Counted from the stretch's first letter, positions 44,733 to 53,490 are shown. The stretch: DNA of 64,000 nucleotides from Nitrososphaerota archaeon (GCA_016201435.1 JACQCT010000027.1:1-64000), one strand, 5' to 3'. Program-made: numbers and translations. Notes: generated by a model not told the origin, from the sequence alone.

Positions 44733-45673
44733 CTTACTACTATAGTCCTAGTCAAACTCTTATGCCTATAGATATCATATTTTTTTGCCGGGTTTAATTC
44801 TATCTGGTCCATTATTCCCTTTTTGTACATGATGGCAAGCTTCTTTTTCTTTGGCAATATGGAAACAAAATCATGTAAGAGTTTTTTTGGAGACTGGGAT
44901 GACTTTGAGGAATTACCATATGGCAAGTCAGTTACAATCCCATCTATCTTGTCTTTGATCTTTTGCAGGTGTTCGTATCCTGCGTTGATTATTCTAGAAT
45001 TAAACCCGTTTGAGGACAGGTTCTTTTTTGCAATATTGCACATTTTTTCATCAAAATCAATTCCAATGGAGTGTATCCCCATTGATTCAGCTTCTAGCAA
45101 TATGGTTCCAGAGCCACAAAAGGGATCACACAAAGTTTCTTTTTCATGTAACCCTGATAGATTCACCATAGCTCTGCTAAGCTTCCAGTGAAGCTCCGAA
45201 GATGACTTTATTACTTTTTTTGGTCTTGGAGGATCTGAAATCTTGGTAGTGTATCCGATATAGCTTTGTGAATCTGTAAAAATAAGATAGACAGTTAGTG
45301 ATGGATTTGACAAGGAGACCTTGGCTCCCGAAGTCTGTTTTATTGCAGCGCCTGTTGTTTTTTCTATATCGGATAGATTCATCTTCTTTGATGTCAAATT
45401 AATTGCTCTACAGGCAAATGTTTCTGGTTTGTGCATAAGGGAGAGATCTACCTCTGAGAACAAATCAGAAAATGTGCTTGCTATCTTTCCTGCAGTTCTC
45501 ACAAAAGTGGCTCTCTGAGATATTTTACTCCATGGAATAGTAGAGTTTGTTATTACTAGTCTGGAATCTGTCTTGAATGATGTCTTGGCATCATAGCTTT
45601 TTGATATTGCAATTATCTCATCTCTTGCAAGCTCGACATTTTCTCCAGAAACTAGAAAAAAGCTTTGAGGCAT
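44729..45673 (-). CDS. tRNA (guanine10-N2)-methyltransferase, Trm11/TrmG10 type
   Basis: 314 residues. A THUMP-containing N-terminal half is followed by a SAM-binding domain with [18 protein letters not shown] and catalytic motif DLPYGNSSK (the D/N-P-P-Y position). This is the archaeal enzyme methylating guanosine 10 of tRNA. It lies between prs and rnz with one- to four-base overlaps. Confidence 0.9.
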   Translation of the reverse strand: MPQSFFLVSGENVELARDEIIAISKSYDAKTSFKTDSRLVITNSTIPWSKISQRATFVRTAGKIASTFSDLFSEVDLSLMHKPETFACRAINLTSKKMNLSDIEKTTGAAIKQTSGAKVSLSNPSLTVYLIFTDSQSYIGYTTKISDPPRPKKVIKSSSELHWKLSRAMVNLSGLHEKETLCDPFCGSGTILLEAESMGIHSIGIDFDEKMCNIAKKNLSSNGFNSRIINAGYEHLQKIKDKIDGIVTDLPYGNSSKSSQSPKKLLHDFVSILPKKKKLAIMYKKGIMDQIELNPAKKYDIYRHKSLTRTIVVR

Positions 45674-46557
45674 TATACGATTGCCTTTGCTATTATAGGA
45701 GACACATCAACTAGTCCGGTCTTTCCAGGAATTGTATTTGTGCTGATTATTTTTGAGACTCCAGCTTTTCTGATCCTCTTTTCTGCATCTCCAATCAGCA
45801 ACGCATGTGTGCAAGCTGCATAGATATTTCTACACTTTTGTTTTTTTAGAAATTCTGCAGCCTTTACTATACTCCCGCCGGTGCTTATCATGTCATCAAC
45901 CAGAATCAAGTCTCTTCCTTTGACTTGTTTTTGGTTTTTTGATCTAATCTGTACCATTCCATTCTTTTTGTCTCGATGTTTATCTAGTGCGATAAACTTT
46001 ACACCAAATTGATTTGCAAAGTCTCTTGCTCGTGTGATTCCACCACAGTCTGGTGAAACCACAAGAGGATCTTTGAGATTTAATTTCTTGAAATATTTTA
46101 CTAATTCTGGTATTGCAGAAACATTTCTTGCCGTAATTTTAAAATGATTCAGTGCCATTTTGCTGTGAATGTCAACTACAATTACTTTGGTCGCACCTGC
46201 AGTTTTGAAGATATTTGCTATAATTGACATGGTAACTAGCTCTCCTGGAAGAAATTCCTTGTCTTGTCTTGCATATCCGAGATATGGTATTACAGCAACG
46301 ACTTGAGACGAGTATTTTTTTGCCTTTGAGACAAGTGAAAGCGCTTGGATTAGGTTAGAATCAACTGGCGGATATGTTGATTGTACTATTACGATTTTTC
46401 CATTTGGTTTTCCAGAAATTGTTATCTTGCTTTCCCCGTCTGGGAAAATTCGTAATTCTGATTTTAGATACTTTGCCTTTAGTTTTTTTGCTATTTTTTT
46501 AGCAAGGTCCTCCGAAGCTTTTCCGCCTATTACCGTATAACTAGCCAACAAACTCAT
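45673..46557 (-). CDS. prs: Ribose-phosphate pyrophosphokinase
   Basis: 294 residues of two PRTase-like halves. The AVIPYLGYARQDKEF loop binds ATP; the PRPP motif is DLILVDDMISTGGS. It makes PRPP from ribose 5-phosphate and ATP for nucleotide synthesis. It is shorter than bacterial Prs, as in other archaea. First gene of the operon; the start at 46557 is the first ATG. Confidence 0.95.
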   Translation of the reverse strand: MSLLASYTVIGGKASEDLAKKIAKKLKAKYLKSELRIFPDGESKITISGKPNGKIVIVQSTYPPVDSNLIQALSLVSKAKKYSSQVVAVIPYLGYARQDKEFLPGELVTMSIIANIFKTAGATKVIVVDIHSKMALNHFKITARNVSAIPELVKYFKKLNLKDPLVVSPDCGGITRARDFANQFGVKFIALDKHRDKKNGMVQIRSKNQKQVKGRDLILVDDMISTGGSIVKAAEFLKKQKCRNIYAACTHALLIGDAEKRIRKAGVSKIISTNTIPGKTGLVDVSPIIAKAIV

Positions 46558-46659
46558 TCGAGTTGCGAGTTATTCTTAAGTTTTGAGGGTATGTGGATAA
46601 CTTACGGTTCGAATCTGATAAGATCCAGAACTATTTTGGGCATAGTATGGTTCCGCTTC

Positions 46660-46740
46660 TTAATCAAGAATGATCTTTTCTGGTTCTGTCAAGTTATCAG
46701 CACATTTCATAAATTTTCTCCTTGTAACGTGTCTACTCAT
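46660..46740 (-). CDS. Possible 26-residue basic ORF coupled to upstream gene
   Basis: ATG 46740 overlaps the upstream stop as TAATG and opens a 26-codon frame MSRHVTRRKFMKCADNLTEP... ending TAA at 46660. The overlap suggests translational coupling, but the ORF is short and could be chance. Confidence 0.35.
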   Translation of the reverse strand: MSRHVTRRKFMKCADNLTEPEKIILD

Positions 46741-47003
46741 TATTCATCAATCACAGAGTTTACAATACCGCGTATGATTTTTTTACGATTTTTTACTACA
46801 TATTCAGCACCAATTTTCTTTATTGCCAATTCAGGATTCGTCAAAAGATCATTTATCAATTCTTCATCCTTAGTTTGTTTACGTTTTCTAGATTTAGTTT
46901 TTGGTTTTATTTTCTTTTTTCGTAGACGTGAGATCAATGTACGAGTATATTCTGCTAAATACACAATTGAAGCCACAGTAGAAGGAATATCTGGTAGGCT
47001 CAT
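46740..47003 (-). CDS. Hypothetical basic protein
   Basis: 87 residues. A short helical N-terminus (MSLPDIPSTVASIVYLAEYTRTLISRL) is followed by a very basic KKKIKPKTKSRKRKQTKDEE stretch and a helical C-terminus. This looks like a nucleic-acid-contacting protein, but no family is recognised. It follows the zinc-ribbon ORF by one base and overlaps the 26-residue ORF. Low-content region with accessory character. Confidence 0.5.
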   Translation of the reverse strand: MSLPDIPSTVASIVYLAEYTRTLISRLRKKKIKPKTKSRKRKQTKDEELINDLLTNPELAIKKIGAEYVVKNRKKIIRGIVNSVIDE

Positions 47004-47004
47004 A

Positions 47005-47154
47005 TCATTTCAAATTGTTGTAATCCCGATACTGTGTATGACCATTTGGGCATTTGTATGCCATAGGTGTTCTATTGGGTTTACTATCTCCCTGTATAGT
47101 CATGGTTACTTGTGAAAATACTATCATTTCTAATCCACATTCTCGGCAGATCAT
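47005..47154 (-). CDS. Small zinc-ribbon-like protein
   Basis: 49 residues from ATG 47154 (MICRECGLEMIVFSQVTMTI...) with C-x2-C and CPNGH zinc-type pairs. A longer in-frame start at 47217 exists, but an AT-rich ATATCTAATA-type box near 47178-47187 fits the shorter one. No family recognised. Confidence 0.5.
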   Translation of the reverse strand: MICRECGLEMIVFSQVTMTIQGDSKPNRTPMAYKCPNGHTQYRDYNNLK

Positions 47155-47267
47155 ATTTTGTAATAGTCTATTAGATATTTGGATATTATTGATCGTACAC
47201 AATTTTTCGTTTGTCAATTCTTTTGATCCTCGTCATGGAGTTTAAAGAATAGTATGGATTTGATCGT

Positions 47268-47762
47268 ATGGCGATAAACTTGATAGACAAACTTCGGGAA
47301 TTTTGGAATAGAAAACCAATTACTCGTAATGCTCTCATAATGATGGGCATTTTGTATTTGCCTGTTGCATTTCTGCATGAATTTGGACATTATTTGGTTG
47401 GTGTCCATCTTGGTTCTCTATGCGGAATGAAGATGGATTTTTTGGGGTTTCATGTTTATTGTTATCCTCTACCCTCAACTGATTCTTTGTATCTGCCATT
47501 AGGTGGAATTTTCGGAATGATTGGAAGTTTGTCTTTACTATCATTCAAAAGAATACGCAGTAATAGAGGTTGTTTGATTGGCACATCTACAATGGCATTC
47601 AACCATTTTCTACAATTTTTTGGTGAAACATATGAAACCAATCGGTATTTACATGATCTTACCTTTTCTATGTTACTTGGCATCCTTCTTAGTATTTTTC
47701 TCATCTCTTTTATCATAATCTATAATCCAAAGTTTCGCCACAGAACAAAAGACAAATCCTAA
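47268..47762 (+). CDS. Small membrane protein with HEFGH zinc-protease motif (M50-like)
   Basis: 164 residues. The HExxH motif is in LPVAFLHEFGHYLVG (about residues 31-45), inside or next to the first hydrophobic segment as in M50/site-2-type proteases. Further hydrophobic segments lie at about 80-95 and 130-152. The usual third ligand motif (N/D-x-x-P-x-x-x-x-D-G) is not seen, and a stretch NHFLQFFGETYE is in its place. It may be a reduced intramembrane protease or a non-catalytic relative. Confidence 0.6.
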   Translation: MAINLIDKLREFWNRKPITRNALIMMGILYLPVAFLHEFGHYLVGVHLGSLCGMKMDFLGFHVYCYPLPSTDSLYLPLGGIFGMIGSLSLLSFKRIRSNRGCLIGTSTMAFNHFLQFFGETYETNRYLHDLTFSMLLGILLSIFLISFIIIYNPKFRHRTKDKS

Positions 47763-47801
47763 TCCTTGCAGACAAAATAAATTTTAAATCCTTCAGTAAC
47801 T

Positions 47802-47827
47802 GGTCCGAGTCTGTTGAGACCCAGACC
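47802..47827 (-). terminator. Hairpin downstream of the Hint-protein gene
   Basis: On the minus strand GGTCTGGGTCT and AGACTCGGACC pair over 11 positions around CAAC, the two non-Watson-Crick positions being G-U. On the plus strand the same positions would be A-C mismatches, so the structure belongs to minus-strand RNA. It begins 74 bases after the stop at 47901. Confidence 0.5.
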
Positions 47828-47900
47828 TGACATTTTAGATTCACTAGTGAAGCTGCGTAATCTTGTATAGAACCGAAAATTCGAAGGTCATTTTATTGAA

Positions 47901-49769
47901 TTACTTTAGTGTACTTCCAACCAAAATACCATTAGCCCAATAGTTTCCTGTTTGGCTATCTGGTAAAATATCATATGTAAAGTGATACTTGTATTGTACT
48001 AGTTCTATTGATTTTACTGTAGAACCATCATACGTTTCTCCAACTTTGAGGTCTGCAATTATTCTGTTGTCATAAGTTGGATGATTTGGTGATACAAACA
48101 ATTCTCTTCCATCAGCTAGTTGTAAGTCTATCACTTTATGAGTGTCACCTACAAACACATTGTTAATCTTGATGACATTGGATTTGATCATTGTTCCGTT
48201 TGAATCTGTAGACCATACAATCGTGCCATCTCTGATGTCCTTGACATTCACATTCCCGTTTGGTGTTTTTATCATAGAATCGGCCGATAGACAAATTGGA
48301 CATTCAATCAGTCCCTGAGATGGTATGGATAAAATGCTAAATGTGGCTGTGGTTTCATTGGTTGAAACAAGTGTGAATGTATGTCGAGTTGAAGTAAAAC
48401 AATCCTGCTGTGTATAAAATAATTTTCCAACTGGGATTGTTTCTGTTCTGGTCTTGTTGTCACACAAAGGATAGCAGCTATAATATTGAACTTCTACGGA
48501 GCTTGGCATTATTTGTTTAATCGAGTACTCGAAAATTTTTTGCCCTATTTTTAAGACCTGCGTGCTTGCCACAGGATTTGGGCCTGGCGCAGCAGAAGTG
48601 GGAAGTACTATTATTGTAAAGTTGATTGTATCAGTTAAAGTGCCTTGTACAGGTCCACTTTGTGTTACTTTTGCGGAACCGTGAAATGTTCCAGGTCTGG
48701 TACTGGAATATGTATGCTCCAGATACGTACCGGCATTTCCGATTGTACCGTCTCCAAAATCATAATCAACTGTCATCATATACATTGGAGGTTCCCCAAG
48801 CGGATTGCTGTCCATCATAAGAAAACCAACAGCGGTATCATTGCCTCGATTTGGTGAATTAAAGTTGGGAGTTGTTATATCTAATGTAGCAAAGGTCTGT
48901 CCTCTAATGGTTATCAAAGTTCTGTCGGTATGGACTGGACTTGGAGGAGGCAATGTAACCGTATTTAGTTGTGGCTGTGGTGGTATTGATGGGTTAAAAT
49001 TTTCTCCCCATCCACGTTCAACAAGCTTCTGTGCTGTTTGTGGTTTTACACAAGCTGGAGAATTGTCAGATAATTTCTTTATCAATATTAGACCATCACT
49101 ACATTTGACAAGATCAGCTGACAAACCTTGTTCAGTCTGTTTTTTTGGAGATTGAAATATTGCAACAGGAAATTCAGGTATAGGTGAAGTTACTATTGAC
49201 AGATCGCGCATGAATATGGAATGCTGTGAGAAATGGGTTGAGAAAAGTGGTGAGAAATATGGGATCAAAACAAGTATCTGAGCTCCACTTTGATTGACAA
49301 TTATTGCAAAGCTCGGTTTATCAGTACTTTTAGCATGTAAGATAGAATCGATATCTTGAACAGATTTCATATGCCAACCATCATAGATTATTCCGTCGTT
49401 CTTTAGCTCTTGTACATTTACGTTGGCGCTGCTTAGATTAATAAGCAAAACTTTTGGATCCGTCTCGACCGTTGTATCTACGCTTATGTTAATACCATCT
49501 TCTGGTATACTGCGCCAGGAAATGGAGACGTTGTCGTCTAGTGATTTTGTTTCTATGTTGGGACCCTTGAAATCTATCTGCGCGACAATTGCATGGTTAT
49601 CTATTGCTTTGTTAATGCTTGCCATGGATTCGATTGTACCATTCAAAACTGTATTTATTCCACTTGTCATTGTGTGTGAGGTAGCATTTTGTGCAAATGC
49701 TAATGGGATTATTGAAACTGAGGACAATAGAACTGAACCAAAAAATAATGCCTGCCAGGAAAGATGCAT
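47901..49769 (-). CDS. Secreted protein with PKD-like domain and C-terminal Hint domain
   Basis: 622 residues. Signal peptide to about 26 (ending AFAQ). Beta-rich extracellular part to about 250, a Pro-rich linker, a PKD-like region (MMTVDYDFGDGTIGNAGTYLEHTYS, about 330-385), then a Hint domain from Cys493 (CLSADSMIKTPNGNVNVKDI) to the C-terminus. Hint features are the leading Cys, LADGRELFVSPNHPTY with His563, and the closing YWANGILVGSTLK. There is no C-terminal HN-Cys/Ser extein junction, so N-terminal autocleavage at Cys493, as in Hedgehog or BIL-type domains, is more likely than splicing. Confidence 0.85.
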   Translation of the reverse strand: MHLSWQALFFGSVLLSSVSIIPLAFAQNATSHTMTSGINTVLNGTIESMASINKAIDNHAIVAQIDFKGPNIETKSLDDNVSISWRSIPEDGINISVDTTVETDPKVLLINLSSANVNVQELKNDGIIYDGWHMKSVQDIDSILHAKSTDKPSFAIIVNQSGAQILVLIPYFSPLFSTHFSQHSIFMRDLSIVTSPIPEFPVAIFQSPKKQTEQGLSADLVKCSDGLILIKKLSDNSPACVKPQTAQKLVERGWGENFNPSIPPQPQLNTVTLPPPSPVHTDRTLITIRGQTFATLDITTPNFNSPNRGNDTAVGFLMMDSNPLGEPPMYMMTVDYDFGDGTIGNAGTYLEHTYSSTRPGTFHGSAKVTQSGPVQGTLTDTINFTIIVLPTSAAPGPNPVASTQVLKIGQKIFEYSIKQIMPSSVEVQYYSCYPLCDNKTRTETIPVGKLFYTQQDCFTSTRHTFTLVSTNETTATFSILSIPSQGLIECPICLSADSMIKTPNGNVNVKDIRDGTIVWSTDSNGTMIKSNVIKINNVFVGDTHKVIDLQLADGRELFVSPNHPTYDNRIIADLKVGETYDGSTVKSIELVQYKYHFTYDILPDSQTGNYWANGILVGSTLK

Positions 49770-49873
49770 AGTTTGTAAAGGTACTAAAATGCATATAGGC
49801 TTTGATTAAATCTGAATTGAACTATCTAGATATAATGAATTGCGTAATCTCTATACAGACTACGAAGATAGCA

Positions 49874-49932
49874 AAGCTTAGCTGTTTTCCTTTACCAGCT
49901 AAGCTTGCTTTTCTCTGTGGACTCGGTCCACA
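49874..49932. terminator. Two tandem perfect hairpins between Hint gene and nuclease pseudogene
   Basis: AAGCTTAGCTG (49874-49884) and CAGCTAAGCTT (49896-49906) form an 11-bp perfect inverted repeat, followed by GCTTTTC. Ten bases later TGTGGAC (49916-49922) and GTCCACA (49926-49932) form another 7-bp one. They lie 3' of the minus-strand nuclease (stop 49963) and may act as terminators or be leftover element ends. Confidence 0.45.
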
Positions 49933-49962
49933 TACTGGTTCTATATCTTCGATGTCTTCAAT

Positions 49963-50494
49963 CTACTTTTTAGAAGAAATTACTAGTTTCAATAATTTCC
50001 ACTTGAGCATTTTCACTATTTGATCCGTATCAGTAATTCCTTCCAAATCTTGCAAGGTTATCACAATAATACGACATCCATCACGTAACACATCTGAAAT
50101 TTCTGCATAGGCGTCTTTTTCCCTTGATTCATCACCTGAGATTCCAGAACGTGCAACAACAATCCCCAAACTCAAGCCTTTATTCTTTAATTTTCTTGCA
50201 AACCAGTTCAATTCACTCCCCAGTTACACGTTTAGCCCAATTCTTGCATTCTACTGCAATAACTGGAGGTAGGAAATACAAACCATTACGTGCCTGATCA
50301 TTCCAAAAAATCAAATCAATTTCATGAATCTTGGATCTGTTACGTACGTTTCTTCCTTCAAGTGAGACACCAGGAATTTTTTCAAAGATATAACAAAATG
50401 CATCTTCAAGTTGTCTGCCTTTTTCAGTTGTACTTGATTTTAAATCAAAACAAGCAAAAAAACGTCTAATTTTAGCATTATCTACTCTAACCAT
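49963..50494 (-). pseudogene. Mrr-like PD-(D/E)xK nuclease, frameshifted
   Basis: The first frame (ATG 50494 to TGA 50213) carries GRQLEDAFCYIFEKI, HEIDLIFW and VECKNWAKRV, the Asp and Glu-x-Lys of a restriction-endonuclease-like core. The second frame continues SELNWFARKLKNKGLSLGIVVARSGISG to 49963. Removing one base at the GGGG run about 50214-50219 joins them into one protein of about 176 residues. The family acts on foreign or modified DNA. A strong AGGAGGTGAA at 50501-50510 precedes the start by six bases, so the gene was built for SD-led translation. Confidence 0.7.
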
Positions 50495-50825
50495 CTAGTT
50501 TTCACCTCCTGTCAATACATCGGAATTTTGGATATCTACTTTGGAAGAATTTTTTCTTTTTTCTTTATAGATATACCATATCATAAAAATGACTGAAATT
50601 ATTCCAAATAAAACAAGTAATCCAATCCAAGACTTTGAGTTTGTTTTTTGAGTAGGTTCTGTTGTAAATTGAGGAAGATCACTCTATATCTTCAATTTGC
50701 CAATTAGGTTTCAAATTGTAGTATGAATTTATATTCATTTTTCTTGGTTTCTTATCACGACCCCTTTGACCCCTGTACTTTGGAACATATGACAGAGTAT
50801 ATTCAACGAGTTTTCTTTTTCTCAT
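50495..50825 (-). pseudogene. Small tail-anchored membrane protein, apparently frameshifted
   Basis: ATG 50825 opens 48 residues (MRKRKLVEYTLSYVPKYRGQ... NWQIEDIE) ending at TGA 50679. A second frame, open from 50683 to TAG 50495 but with no start codon before its membrane part, encodes SDLPQFTTEPTQKTNSKSWI, one membrane segment (GLLVLFGIISVIFMIWYIYK) and a basic tail EKRKNSSK. A one-base shift near 50684 would make a single 110-residue tail-anchored protein. Its stop is one base from the nuclease ATG. Function unknown; two separate ORFs cannot be excluded. Confidence 0.45.
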
Positions 50826-50855
50826 TTTTCCTTCGTAAGCTTGCTAAATGATAAC

Positions 50856-51030
50856 ATAGAAAAAATCAATCATAAAACAGAATAAATCAATCATAACACA
50901 GAAAAAATAATTAATTTGGATAGAATAAATCGCTGAATAAACATTCCAATTAATTAAATTCGTGCCTAAAACAGGCATAAAGTCAATTTAATCATAAAAT
51001 ACCCACATTAATTAAATTCCAAGATACAGA
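50856..51030. repeat. AT-rich spacer with short direct and inverted repeats
   Basis: The spacer before the BtuF-like gene repeats AATCAATCATAA followed by A/C-ACAGAA twice (about 50866 and 50886), has ATTAATTAAATTC twice (about 50952 and 51009), and a small GCCT-AAAAC-AGGC hairpin at about 50972-50984. No ORF or RNA fold of note was found. Confidence 0.4.
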
Positions 51031-51063
51031 ACTTTAAAGCAGATTATAATATCATTATTTTAA

Positions 51064-51984
51064 ATGCCAAACAGAATTGTCTCCTTTCTTCCTAGTGCTA
51101 CGGAGATACTGTATGAGCTAGGTGTTGGGGATCAAATTGTCGGCGTAACACACGAATGCAACTATCCAGAGCAAGCCAAATCAAAACCACGCGTAATTCA
51201 TTCTTCATTTGATCCTGATACCATGACAAGCCAGGAAATAGACAACAAAGTTGTAGATCTAATGCATTCTGGAAAAGACATTTACATTTTAGATGAAGAC
51301 ATGCTAAAAAAAGCAAACCCAAATCTTATCATTTCCCAAGGCATATGCGAAGTATGTTCCCCTTATACAAAAGAAGTCAACAGGGCAGTTTCCATTTTAC
51401 ACAACAAACCCGAAGTCCTAATTTTAGACCCAAAAAATCTTGAGAACATTTTAGACAACATCATCACAATTGGAAACAAGGTAGGGAAAACAAAAGAGGC
51501 TGAAAAGCTAGTCCTGGAACTACAACAACGAATTCAATACGTAAATCGCAGATCAATTGAACCACCAAAAAGAGTTCTTTGTATAGAATGGCTTGATCCA
51601 TTATTTATCGCAGGTCACTGGGTACCGCAAATGGTAGAAATGGCTAGTGGAATTCCTCCAAACTGTAGTGGTGATACATCAATACGCATGAAAATTGAAG
51701 AAGCAATAGAGCACGAGCCTGATCTTATAGTTCTCATGCCATGCGGATTTAATATCAAAAGAACCATTCTAGAATACGAAAAGCTTTCAAACAATCCAAA
51801 ATGGAAATCACTTGATGCTGTTAAAAACAACGAAGTCTACGCAGTAAATGCAAACGAGTATTTCAGCAAGCCAGGACCAAGGACAGTAACAGGCCTTGAA
51901 ATTTTGGCAAAAATAATACAACCAAAAACATATGCAGATTTAACAATCCCAAATGATTCATTTCAAAAGATTACGAAAAATTAG
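51064..51984 (+). CDS. BtuF-like cobalamin-binding / periplasmic-binding-fold protein
   Basis: 306 residues of the TroA/BtuF fold. The first strand RIVSFLPSATEILYELGVGDQIVGVTHECNYP and the later ILDEDMLKKANPNLIISQGICEVCSP segment are typical of the cobalamin-binding branch. There is no signal peptide or lipobox, so the protein looks cytoplasmic, unlike true BtuF of an ABC importer. No permease or ATPase gene is adjacent. It may store or chaperone a corrinoid. Confidence 0.82.
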   Translation: MPNRIVSFLPSATEILYELGVGDQIVGVTHECNYPEQAKSKPRVIHSSFDPDTMTSQEIDNKVVDLMHSGKDIYILDEDMLKKANPNLIISQGICEVCSPYTKEVNRAVSILHNKPEVLILDPKNLENILDNIITIGNKVGKTKEAEKLVLELQQRIQYVNRRSIEPPKRVLCIEWLDPLFIAGHWVPQMVEMASGIPPNCSGDTSIRMKIEEAIEHEPDLIVLMPCGFNIKRTILEYEKLSNNPKWKSLDAVKNNEVYAVNANEYFSKPGPRTVTGLEILAKIIQPKTYADLTIPNDSFQKITKN

Positions 51985-52010
51985 ATATTAGGTTACAAGT
52001 ATATCATTTC

Positions 52011-52847
52011 ATGGATCTAGTCTTCTCTGACATTCACGCAGACATTGATGGATTGGAATCAATCCTAAATATGGCATCAAGCAGTGATTTTGTAAAAAAA
52101 TATAGCAATTTTTCTCGAATCATAAACCTTGGCGATGTATTGGAGAGAGGCATATATCCAAAACAAGTAATTTCCGAACTGCAATCATTAGAAAAAAATT
52201 ACCCAATTGTTTCTGTCATAGGAAACCATGACGAGGCATTTTTGTACAACAAGATGATTGGAGCTAGTTCAATCGAAAGCATGGATGCACATGCAAAACT
52301 ATCCAATGATGATATTGCATTTTTCAAACAAAACAATGACGGAACATTTGGCCAGCAGCTATACACAGATAAAAAAAACAAGCTATTATGCGTTCACGGT
52401 GGACCGCTAGATCCAAAAAAAATCACACCAAAAAATGCAAACGACGAATCCTGGCTATATCACAGGTCATGGCAAAGGCTTACTCCAGAGGATTTTGAGT
52501 TCTTTAGCTATTCTGGGTATCATTACAAGGCAGCTTCAGCATTTGATGAGGCAAAAAACAACCAATCTAGTATCATTTTGTGTGGCCACCAGCACGAAGA
52601 GACAGCTCTCATACAAGATGGAGAAATTCGCGAAATCTATCGTTCTCTAAAGGTAACGCAAGAAAAAATAGCAAACCACATCCTAGAAAAAAGAGAGATA
52701 GAAATCAATCCATCACACAACTACATCATAAGACTAGGCCTTGGCGGACCGGCTGGAAAATATGGAGGAGGACATGCAGATCCACACTTTGGCATAGTAC
52801 AATATGATCCAAAAAAAGTAACACTATTTACGGTAAAATCAATCTAG
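52011..52847 (+). CDS. Calcineurin-like metallophosphoesterase
   Basis: 278 residues. Metal motifs are FSDIHADIDGLE (D-x-H), NLGDVLERGIYP (GD), IGNHDEAFL (GNHD), CVHGGPL and CGHQHEE. The insert and C-terminal extension do not show a known domain. It may hydrolyse nucleotides, phosphoproteins or diadenosine compounds. It follows the BtuF-like gene by 26 bases and precedes the hemerythrin gene by five. Confidence 0.92.
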   Translation: MDLVFSDIHADIDGLESILNMASSSDFVKKYSNFSRIINLGDVLERGIYPKQVISELQSLEKNYPIVSVIGNHDEAFLYNKMIGASSIESMDAHAKLSNDDIAFFKQNNDGTFGQQLYTDKKNKLLCVHGGPLDPKKITPKNANDESWLYHRSWQRLTPEDFEFFSYSGYHYKAASAFDEAKNNQSSIILCGHQHEETALIQDGEIREIYRSLKVTQEKIANHILEKREIEINPSHNYIIRLGLGGPAGKYGGGHADPHFGIVQYDPKKVTLFTVKSI

Positions 52848-52852
52848 AAAAC

Positions 52853-53392
52853 ATGAGCGCAACAGAATCACTTCGTAATGATCACAAACAAATCAAACGA
52901 CTAGAAAAAATCATCACACAATGCTACACCAAATTATACGCAGGACAAGACATTCCGTTTTCCGATATAGAACAAATGATAATTATAATGTCAGAGTTTT
53001 TAGATGCAATCCACTATTCCAGAGAAGAAGACGCATACTTTGCATGTGTTGCAAGCTATGACACCTTGAAAGAAGAAATAAGGGGATTTATGATAGAGCA
53101 CGAGTTTGCAAGAAGGATTGCAAAAAGCATATCCACACATTTACAAAGCTGGAAAAAAGGAAACAACGAACGCGAACCTGTAGCAAGATTTCTCAAAACC
53201 TATGCTGTTTACCTAAATGATCACATCACAAAAGAAGACCGTTTCTTTGACATTGCAGAAAAAGAAATCTTATCCCAAGAAGAAGAAAAATTAATGTACG
53301 AGGAATTTCGTGCTGTCACTGCTATAACCACAAAACTAGATGAAATGTTGGATTTGATTTCTGGATTGGAACAAAGGCCCTGGATGAAGTAA
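52853..53392 (+). CDS. Hemerythrin HHE domain protein
   Basis: 179 residues. The four-helix-bundle metal ligands are seen as LRNDHKQIK, AIHYSREED, IEHEFARR and NDHITKEDRFF. It should bind a di-iron centre and sense or carry O2 or NO, or act in iron repair. Probable operon with the metallophosphoesterase gene. Confidence 0.9.
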   Translation: MSATESLRNDHKQIKRLEKIITQCYTKLYAGQDIPFSDIEQMIIIMSEFLDAIHYSREEDAYFACVASYDTLKEEIRGFMIEHEFARRIAKSISTHLQSWKKGNNEREPVARFLKTYAVYLNDHITKEDRFFDIAEKEILSQEEEKLMYEEFRAVTAITTKLDEMLDLISGLEQRPWMK

Positions 53393-53490
53393 TTATTCCT
53401 CAAAGACAGATTTTACTTTGGGATAAACAGAAGCATCTTCTTTTTTGGACTGATATCTTGTTTTCATAATTCTACTACAAAGCCAGAATT

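Noticed and set aside
46585-46640. T-loop-like GGTTCGAATC suggesting a tRNA or attachment-site remnant
   Set aside because: The flanking bases do not form a T-stem, and no acceptor or anticodon arm can be drawn on either strand.
46591-47115. 174-codon plus-strand frame
   Set aside because: It runs antisense over the prs upstream region and the basic-protein gene, with no recognisable domain and poor codon character; the minus-strand ORFs are coupled and more credible.
50856-51030. CRISPR-like array in the AT-rich spacer
   Set aside because: Only two short AT-rich copies with about 20-base spacing and no spacer structure; no cas genes in the window.
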